This document shows, one piece after another, positions 56,530 to 64,000 of a DNA stretch of 64,000 bases. Both the position numbers and the translations under genes were made by a program. The stretch covers positions 2,186,028 through 2,250,027 of the forward strand of contig OX442419.1 of the NCBI GenBank assembly GCA_949361645.1, in the 5' to 3' direction. Within the stretch, counting starts at the first letter, position 1. The number at the start of each line of letters is the position of its first letter. The notes under the pieces were generated by a model. That model made no database searches. It had not been told where the DNA came from and saw only the letters and a program-made list of their open reading frames with translations. This stretch comes from Spongilla lacustris (Eukaryota; Porifera; Demospongiae; Spongillida; Spongillidae).

Positions 56530-57401
56530 GAGGAGTTCTGGACTGCACCTGTACAGGAAACAGGAGAGGTGGGCTGTATATAGAGTGTTGGTGTGTTGTG
56601 ATGTATGTGTGTGTTGACATACACATTGTAGTGTTTGGTAATGTTCTCTGTTGATTTATGTGTGGGTTGATTTGTGTATTGATTTATATGCGTACATGTA
56701 CTTGGCATGCTTTTAGGGTTAAGGGCAGTAGGGGGCAGACAGTAGGGGGCAGGCAGTAGGGGGTAGGCAGTAGGGGGCAGGCAATAGGGGGCAGGCAGTA
56801 GGGGGCTGGCAATAGGGGCAAGCAGTAGGGGGCTGACAATAGGGGGCAGGCAGTAGGGGGCAGGCAGTAGGGGGCTGGCAATAGGGGGCAGGCAGTAGGG
56901 GGCAGGCAGTAGGGGGCAGGCAATAGGGGGCAGGCAGTAGGGGGCTGGCAATAGGGGGCAGGCAGTAGGGGGCTGGCAATAGGGGGCAGGCAGTAGGGGG
57001 CAGGCAATAGGGGGCAGGCAGTAGGGGGCAGGCAGTAGGGGGCAGGCAGTAGGGGCTGGCAATAGGGGGCAGGCAGTAGGGGGCAGTCAGTAGGGGGCAG
57101 GCAATAGGGGGCAGGCAGTAGGGGGCTGGCAATAGGGGGCAGGCAGTAGGGGGCTGGCAATAGGGGGCAGGCAGTAGGGGGCAGACAGTAGGGGGTAGGC
57201 AGTAGGGGGCAGGCAGTAGGGGGTAGGCAGTAGGGGGGCGGCAGTAGGGGGCAGGCAATAGGGGGCAGGCAGTAGGGGGCTGGCAATAGGCGTACTCATA
57301 AATGATTATTGTACATGGACATGCTGTTTTAATACTGTCATGTATTCATCCTTTTAGTTCTCCGTGACATCATCAGAACTGGTTGTCTCAGTTACATACA
57401 T
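56530..57401 (+). pseudogene. P3: P-family tail exons
   Basis: Similarity to P2 begins near 56441. Exon 56530-56568 reads EEFWTAPVQETGE before GTGGGC. Exon 57358-57401 reads FSVTSSELVVSVTY before GTAAGA. Start, signal and membrane exons are absent upstream, replaced by the hAT ends and palindrome, so this is a 5'-truncated copy. A large 15-bp minisatellite fills the intron. Confidence 0.55.
56713..57290. repeat. 15-bp minisatellite (GGGGGCAGGCAGTA)
   Basis: About 38 units with GGCTGGCAATA and GGGTAGGCAGTA variants. P2 has only two or three units at 44093-44130. Confidence 0.97.
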
Positions 57402-58886
57402 GTAAGAAATAATTTCCTGCTCTTGTGGAATAGAGTTGGGACAAGCAAGGTACTAAGAGGTACATGTAGGTACTACCTCTTAGTACCTCTTAGCACCTCT
57501 TAGTACCTCTTAGTACCTCTTGGCACCTCTTAGTACCTCTTAGCACCTCTTAGTACCTCTTAGCACCTCTTAGTACCTCTTAGTACCTCTTAGCACCTCT
57601 TAGTACCTCTTAGCACCTCTTAGTACCTCTTAGTACCTCTTAGTACCTCTTAGTACCTCTTAGCACCTCTTAGCACCTCTTAGTACCTCTTAGTACCTCT
57701 TAGTACCTCTTAGCACCTCTTAGTACCTCTTAGTACCTCTACCTCTTAGCACCTCTTAGTACCTCTTAGCACCTCTTAGTACCTCTTAGCACCTCTTAGC
57801 ACCTCTTAGTACCTCTTAGTACCTACATGTACGGAGGTCCTACATGTACCTCTTATTATCTAGGCAGTCAAGCCTGTAGGCAAGGGGGTCCAGCTCAGAG
57901 TATATTGTATTATGTCAGCCTCCAGGGTATCCTATTAATGAGGTAGTATGTGAGCTTTGCTTTCTCCACTGTAGTGGACTTTCATTTTTATAACTTTGGG
58001 ACAAAGTAACCTTTGAAATCAGCACAGTTGATTTTTACTTAACAGATGATTGAAAAAGACACTCTACACCATGTACATATTAGCATCTTGGGTAAAAAAA
58101 AATAATAACTCTTAATACCCAGTTAGTACCTATGTCCTAGCTTTTATAGCTTGTCCCAACAAGGGGGAGGATGCGGGAGGTGGATGTGCCCCCTCCCGTG
58201 CAAAGGGCAGAAGATTTTGAACAAGTATGCATGTGAAACCTCGTAGTTTTACGTATGTGCGTCCATGTATGAGGTATTTCAAACACGCAATCAGATGCAG
58301 CCAAGAGACAAGGCCTACCTAATCCATCCCAGAAGAGCAATTTTAATCTGTTTGACACACATGCATCATTAAGCCATTATTCGTTTTTAGCCAAAAATAA
58401 TAATAATCAACCTGGCCAGCCATGATTATTCCTGAGCTAGCCACGATTATGATGTAATTGTAATCCAGTCCTGAGCAGATCCAGCGATGGCAGGTTTGAA
58501 GCACCACATTCCTGAGCTAGTTAGGCTGCACCACATACAAGGGGGAGATAAAGTGATGGGCAAGGGTGGGGAAGGGAGTATCTTTCCCTGCAGTATGATT
58601 GTGCAGGACATGCATGTACTAAAGTAAGTACAAAAATGGCACACCGACAATTATTGTATGATTTCATAGTATGCACCCCAGCTGTCCCACACACACCCCA
58701 GCTGCCCCCACACACCCCAGCTGCCCCCACACACCCCAGCTGCCCCCACACACCCCAGCTGCCCCACACACCCCAGCTGCCCCCACACACCCCAGCTGAC
58801 CCCACACACCATGCATGGCCACCACTGTGAACATGGACCCATATGTGGACAGGACTATAAATACTAGTTCATACTGAGCTAGCTAG

Positions 58887-58917
<31 letters not shown>

Positions 58918-60030
58918 TTAGGGGAAAAGGGGTTGGGCTAAAAGCCCTACCGTCCTGACCATTTGTGCCAGGTCTGCTGTAGCACTGTGCACACAATTAT
59001 TGACCTCAGGCATATAACATACATAGTACTTGTTGTTCCTTCCCTATCACATGCTGCAGCTTGAGACAACCACCACTAAGGAATGCTAGAAGGAGCATCC
59101 TTGTTCCGAATGTCTTCAATGCAGATGTTCATGTAGGTTGTAGCGTGACATATTGCAAAGTGCAAAATTAACTTGTTTTATTTTCCAGGTTTGAAGTTGA
59201 CAATTGGCAGTGGGGGCTCAGTGTGTTAGCTGCAAACTGTTACTGTGCTATGCAACTGAATTTTATTGCTGCAATATTTATGCTTCCTTGTGATGTATGT
59301 GAAATAGCATTGCTTTTCTAAGCTACCGGTACACATATGGCTTCAGTTGGGTTTGCTGGTCCCTTTGATTTGTATCCCCAAATATAGGTCTGGGGACCTG
59401 CATTATTGGGATATGCAACATGTACACATGCACACGCACTCTCTGCTCTGTTAATGGGTGTGGTTACTGTTTATGTGGTGTTGGCACAAAGGTGAACTGT
59501 TCTCCAATGGTACACATCTCTAGTGAGGGCCAATTATAGCCGACATATCTGAAACGTCCGTTTACAAGATAACAGGTTAGTAGGTGCATGGGGTGGATGG
59601 TAAGTGGGGTGGATGGTAAGTGGGGTGGATGGTAAGTGGTGTGGGTTAAGTTGTTCCTTTGGTCAGCTGTTTGTAGCCTTTTCCCACTTCCTGCTCCTAA
59701 CCAGTGATGGAGGGGGGCATATTTCTTCACCATATCTGCATGAGGTCTGTTTCAACAGTAAATCACAAAACCTTTTGTTCAACTGGGTACTGTGTTCACT
59801 TCGGTAGAAAAGACTACATAAGGTTAGGGCACCACTGTGTGTGTGTGTATATCACATGTGTGACTAGTCAGTGGTATGGTAACAGCAATATTAATGTCAT
59901 TACAATACTTGGGGGTGTGGTTTACTCACCCCCTATCTGCTTATCCATGACAATCAGCTGCAATAGGGTGTTGAGGAGGACAGGCCCAATGTGTACACGT
60001 GTTCTCCAGGAGTACATCATCAATGGACCT
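57290..60030. repeat. Duplicated block, copy 3
   Basis: Matches copies 1 and 2 and extends through 58811-59800 without the hAT insertion. It carries the P3 tail exon and exon-like pieces at 59704 and 59908. Confidence 0.85.
57474..57826. repeat. Decamer minisatellite (ACCTCTTAGT/ACCTCTTAGC), long allele
   Basis: About 35 units with an irregular pattern of T and C variants. Confidence 0.97.
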
Positions 60031-60348
60031 CCAGTCCCCCTGAAATGGCAGTATTCTGCATCAGAGGCAGGTGTTAGTAACATTTACCCTGGCTTCAAGA
60101 TGGACAACTGTACTTCCTATGATGCAAGCTGTCTATGTAGTGTGCATGTCCCCTGGTGTAGTGTGTCCCCTGGTGTAGTGTGTACCCTGGTGTATTTTCT
60201 GTTTGGGTATCAGCAAACACGCTTGAGACATACATGTGACAATGGTATATATGTGCCTCAAGATTTATATTGGTACCTGAACCATTCCCTCTCTGTCCTT
60301 GAACCAGTCCCTCTCTCTGTCCTTGAACCATTCCCTCTCTGTCCTTGA
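59704..60348 (+). CDS. Long open frame with possible exons
   Basis: Open for 214 codons. It includes GGVVYSPPICLSMTISCNRV, VLRRTGPMCTRVLQEYIING, YPGFKMDNCTSYDASC, and a hydrophobic stretch before LFGYQQTRLRHTCDNG. The end is a 21-nt tandem repeat (SVLEP units, 60285-60395). Parts recur at 47586-47735 with a stop soon after. It may be one or more exons of the gene block between P3 and M3. Family unknown and continuity may be accidental. Confidence 0.3.
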   Translation: MMEGGIFLHHICMRSVSTVNHKTFCSTGYCVHFGRKDYIRLGHHCVCVYITCVTSQWYGNSNINVITILGGVVYSPPICLSMTISCNRVLRRTGPMCTRVLQEYIINGPPVPLKWQYSASEAGVSNIYPGFKMDNCTSYDASCLCSVHVPWCSVSPGVVCTLVYFLFGYQQTRLRHTCDNGIYVPQDLYWYLNHSLSVLEPVPLSVLEPFPLCP

Positions 60349-60395
60349 ACCATTCCCTCTCTGTCCTTGAACCATTCCCTCTCTGTCCTTGAATC
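60285..60395. repeat. 19-21 bp tandem repeat (CCTTGAACCATTCCCTCTCTGT)
   Basis: About five units. Confidence 0.9.
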
Positions 60396-60689
60396 ATTTT
60401 TTTTATCCACCAGGCCCTGGTACATACACAGTATGATTATGTCACAGACATACCTGTGTGTCCATCATCATATCACATGGCAGGTGTGGCTAATACCACC
60501 TAGTGAAGACCACACCCCTCAAGTACCCACTATGTTATCAGGTAATGGTGGCCATGATGTCCAAGGGTCAAGGTAGTGCCCAGGCCACAAAATAACTTCA
60601 ACCATAATGTACAAAAATACAACATTACAATACTGAGTGATAAAATGCAGCAGAGGATATAAGGCACATTGCAGATAGAAAAAGTCACA

Positions 60690-62963
60690 TCAATGGGGCC
60701 CACAGTTACTAGACTCCATGTTTGCCTGAGAGGAAACAAAATTAATGAATGGTGCATGGTATTGGGTGTGGTCAGATTATAACATACACTGAATGGCTTC
60801 ACTGGGTCTTGGAGACTTTGAGTACCATAAGTGTCTGTACTTTGTTGTTCCATCACCCTGCAGTATGTAGTGTTAGCATCCACCCTACATACATACATAC
60901 ATACACACACATACATACATACATACATACATACATACATACATACATACACACACACACATACATACATACATACATACGTACATACATACACACATAC
61001 ATACATACATACATACACACACATACATACATACATACATACACATACATACATACATACATACACACATACATACATACAAACATACATACACACATAC
61101 ATACATACATACATACATACATACATACATACATACACACACATACACACACATACATACACACACATACATACATACACACACACATACATACACAATA
61201 CTCACCACCACTGCAAGTTCTGCTGTTGACCTGTCTCTTGCTGTGCCTCCTCAAGTACCTAATAACCAAAGAATGACATCATCCTTACAATCTAAGTTTA
61301 TGTGGCATTTAACCTCAAGGTCAAATACATGCATTCTGGAGGGCAGGTGCACACCAATTGCAATCATCTGGCTGAAGTATGAAACTAATATAACGATTTG
61401 GCCCCTTCTGGGCACATAATTGTTAATAATTTGGCTCCTTCTACACTAGATGCCCATTGCAGCTTTGCATGCATTTTTTGTCTTCATATACATGTAGACC
61501 ATTAATGGTTTACATGTACATAGTTGTATTTATTAAAGGGACCCAATACTTCATCAAAAACAACATGTGGGGGGGAGGAGGAGGGAGGAGAGGAGAGGAG
61601 AGGGAGGGAAGGTGGGAGGGTATAAAATTGAAATTACAGACACAATACTTCTTTGAAAACAACATGGCATGTAGCAACGGGAGAACCGGTAATTAAATAT
61701 TCAAAATGAGCACCATTTACGATATCAGGAATAGATTCCATCACTGTCTCCACATCGTTGAAAGGAGTCTAAAGAGTTCACATTTGTTGAAAACGGCCCA
61801 GACAAATACGTAGCAACAGGACTACCGGTAATTAAATATATGAGCGCCACTTAATGATATCAACAGCTGGAAAAGAAACACTGAGAGAAAAAGTTGTGAA
61901 ATTTTAAAAAGTAAGTCCGTCACTGTCTGCACATCATTGAAAGGAGTCTAAAGAGTCCACTTTTGTCGAAAACAGCCCAGCCAAACGCTCAAAACACAAA
62001 CACAGACAGACAGACAGACAGACTATCCGCGCATTTATAAAGATACTCTGTACTCACCTCGATGGTAACTGCTACTGTGGAACGGAACATTCTACGTGTC
62101 CATCTGAAGCAGCAACCATTGCCTGGTACATGTATGAGTGCCACCACCATCACCACCATCACTAGTACCACCACTAGTACCACCATCACCAGTATCAGAA
62201 TGGCTGCAAGAAAACATGGCTGTAACAATAGCTCACCACATATGACTACATGACTGTACCAGTGCTGTAAAGGGTAGCAGATACAGACCCTCCTGTAATG
62301 GGGACATGGGATAACATAACTATGTGTGCAAGTATCATACAGCGAATATCACATAACTTAAGTACAAATACACAACACACACTCACACATGCACCTTATA
62401 CACGTAGTTCCGTTGGACACTAACATTTCCCACCATACAGGTGGCACTACACCATGGCCCCATCTATACAGTCTCTCACACGCGCACACACACCACTAAT
62501 GGCCTCATCTATATATACTAACACAGACTGCAGCATGATAATGCGCAGTGCGGCAACAGGTACAAGTTGTTCTCAGCACACGTACCTTCTTGCACGCTGC
62601 AGAAGAAGCATGTGATACCTTCCGCGGCCTCGCCTGGCGGGACGATTGAGACTGCAGATGGGCAGTACTATTAAGCTAGTGACTGAGGCTACATCATATA
62701 CATACGTACCGTTAAGGCTGCATTGTCCTGTATGAAGGCAATTTAAAACGACGGTCATAAAGACAGCTGTATACGCAGCCGTGATACTACGAGCAATCGT
62801 CCTCCGTTCGTTGCCGTTCCTCTCAGACTCTAGGGGAAGCCCATTCTAGAATCCAGGTAAAAAAGCGAATCATACAGTCGTGATACAGATCGGATCGAGA
62901 ACAAGAGAAGGATTTAGGATCCGGAAGTCTTACCTGACCGCCGCGTTTAGCAACGATCTGCAT
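60690..62963 (-). CDS. M3: M-family membrane protein with Ig-like segment (best preserved)
   Basis: Minus strand; exon limits from splice consensus, phases consistent. Exon 1 (62934-62963) is MQIVAKRGGQ. Exon 2 (62710-62845) is NGLPLESERNGNERRTIARS, then AVFMTVVLNCLHTGQCSLN (signal). Exon 3 (62586-62651) is VSIVPPGEAAEGITCFFCSVQE, resembling Ig strands A-B with the first Cys. A possible exon at 62395-62446 has PPVWWEM but does not fit phase. Exon 62260-62292 is GSVSATLYST. The membrane exon (62058-62203) has about 22 hydrophobic residues, then RWTRRM. Tail exons are 61206-61258 ([17 protein letters not shown]), 60788-60857 ([16 protein letters not shown]) and the terminal 60690-60725 (ANMESSNCGPH-stop). 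Joined without the doubtful exon they give about 189 residues. A complete Ig fold is not demonstrated. Function unknown; a cell-surface receptor or adhesion role is inference. Confidence 0.65.
60886..61195. repeat. (TACA)n microsatellite filling the M3 tail intron
   Basis: Nearly the whole intron between the two tail exons is TACA with CACA interruptions. Confidence 0.98.
61259..62057. other. M3 intron with a tandem duplication
   Basis: Segments 61671-61806 and 61811-61987 are diverged tandem copies (GTAGCAACGGGAGAACCGG; CATTGAAAGGAGTCTAAAGAG). A G-rich GGGAGGAGAGGAGAGG tract lies at 61570-61620. No coding evidence. Confidence 0.6.
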
Positions 62964-63290
62964 GTTAGAAGCCAAGAACACTGACGAAGCTTGTCCATTT
63001 GCAATTTATACCAAATGGGACATTGGAAGAAACGAATGGAATAAGTATTATTAAACCATAGATTGATGACGACCTAACGTAACCCACTGGTACATGCATG
63101 GTACAAATAGTGGATACGGATCACGTGCTCCATAGTATTAAGAATGTCACGGCCCGCGATAGACGACAGGTCAAGGGCTTAGGTGTGCTGACCCTTTGGT
63201 GTAGCCAAATGTAATCAGACGCTGTCTAGAAGTCAGTAAATCACACGGGGTATATTTTTTCACCGCTCTGATCTGTAGTAACTCCTAACT
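62964..63290. promoter_or_regulatory. 5' flank of M3
   Basis: Sequence immediately upstream of the M3 start on the minus strand, less repetitive and with more CpG than the introns. GCTTGTCCATTTGCAATTTA is shared with the M4 and M1 flanks (35625, 32185). A promoter role is inferred from position only. Confidence 0.35.
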
Positions 63291-63566
63291 ATGAAGGGCT
63301 ATGCCTACCCCAAGGCTAATTTTTCAGGCCAAAAGTCCGCCCAAAACAAAAGCTGGAAACCAAGGAGAGGACAGATCTTACGTACTGTTTGTGAGTTTGT
63401 TCAGTGTTGCGTTTCCACTGGTTGTTTTGTTTATGACAGAGGTTGGTTTTATAGAATAAAGTGGGTCGTACGGGTACGTGCGGCTATACATGTATATCAC
63501 CATATGTATATCCATGCATGTACATGTATTATCACTTATTGGGCCATGTTCACGGAAGTGGAATAG
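63291..63566 (+). CDS. Hypothetical 5' exon diverging from M3
   Basis: Starts MKGYAYPKANFSGQKSAQNK, then SWKPRRGQILRTVCEFVQCC. The first 30 residues look protein-like; the rest becomes TACATGTA-type repeat. It lies upstream of M3 on the opposite strand, a position expected for the start of the next gene. No family recognised. Confidence 0.3.
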   Translation: MKGYAYPKANFSGQKSAQNKSWKPRRGQILRTVCEFVQCCVSTGCFVYDRGWFYRIKWVVRVRAAIHVYHHMYIHACTCIITYWAMFTEVE

Positions 63567-63569
63567 CTG

Positions 63570-64000
63570 CCACATTGCGGGGAAGGTATGTTCTTTAATT
63601 ATTCACTTTGAGATATCAAGTATCTATGGTCACGTACATAGGGTCACGTGCATAGGACTCTTCCTTTGCTAATAACCTCCCTTATAGCACGCTTCCTTAC
63701 ATTCCTTCTTAATTGTTCTACCACATGCTGACTGAGCCTTGGAAGGTCCTAACCTAAGGAAGGATAAGGTACATCAGAAATCATAGGGGACGACTACTCT
63801 TACTGTTGCCCCTGTGAAGATGTTCTATCAGGACTGGTATCAGCCAGCTGAGATAAAAATCTGAGACATAATCATTGGCTCTGCCTTTGTAGGGGCAGTG
63901 CTAGGTGACCATACACTAGGCAACATGTTGCATGCAACACAATGAATATACATTACAATTTGTAATCCAGAGTAATGGAGGTAGTGTGATAGTATGGTGT
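63570..64000. other. Terminal spacer
   Basis: No repeat array or supported frame. CTAATAACCTCCCTTATAGC is followed by unique sequence to the window end. Confidence 0.4.

Noticed and set aside
56448..57299. Pro/Tyr/Cys-rich (PAPYCLP)n proteins
   Set aside because: Minus-strand translation of a 15-bp minisatellite whose unit is a multiple of three, so all frames stay open.
62934..62963. Ubiquitin start (MQI...)
   Set aside because: Only the first residues coincide. The exon continues VAKRGGQ and joins a signal-type exon, as in M1.

Overview
The window is eukaryotic and almost certainly from a metazoan. Coding sequence lies in short exons with GT-AG introns (one is 56 bp). There are recognisable importin-7/8 exons, several hAT-type and TA-target DNA transposons, a non-LTR retrotransposon fragment, and very many micro- and minisatellites. 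A compact, satellite-rich animal such as a demosponge fits best (short introns, many copies of the octamer TACATGTA), but nothing here fixes the species. Most long open frames in the window are translations of simple repeats and are not annotated as genes.

The core is a family of small single-pass membrane protein genes in convergent pairs. I call the plus-strand genes P and the minus-strand genes M. Unit 0 is P0 (378-613) facing M0 (7785-8188). Unit 1 is P1 (12012-15577) facing M1 (about 28060-32148). Unit 2 is P2 (40523-44788) facing M2 (52410-54395). Unit 3 is P3 (56530-57401) facing M3 (60690-62963). Further fragments lie at 35405-35600 (M4), 35965-36002 (P exon) and 39362-39440 (inverted P piece). 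Both families begin with a tiny phase-0 exon ending in Gln and then a signal-peptide or anchor exon ending in phase 1. Later they have a hydrophobic exon and several short cytoplasmic exons. M3 is the best preserved: eight of its exons join in one frame from ATG to stop, including an exon that looks like the first Cys strand of an immunoglobulin-like domain. M2 is broken by a hAT element inside that exon, M1 by a 2.3 kb long-inverted-repeat element, and M0 and M4 are fragments.

Between the P and M genes lie duplicated blocks that carry scattered importin-7/8-like exons and other exon-like pieces. Block 1-1687 plus 6085-7300 is repeated at 44213-47200 and 57290-59800. Block 19780-21070 is repeated at 48100-49640.

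Transposons: a 4.4 kb hAT-like element (1688-6084) with perfect 14-bp ends and an 8-bp target duplication, whose empty site can be read in two paralogous copies; a 1.1 kb hAT remnant with a frameshifted transposase C-terminus (9880-11024); a nested hAT MITE with a perfect 8-bp duplication (24183-24628); a degenerate hAT MITE (25306-25525); a Tigger/pogo-type MITE (38591-39069); several other inverted-repeat elements; a 0.43 kb palindrome (55437-55862); and two solitary hAT left ends (54396, 55072). No tRNA, rRNA or CRISPR array was recognised.
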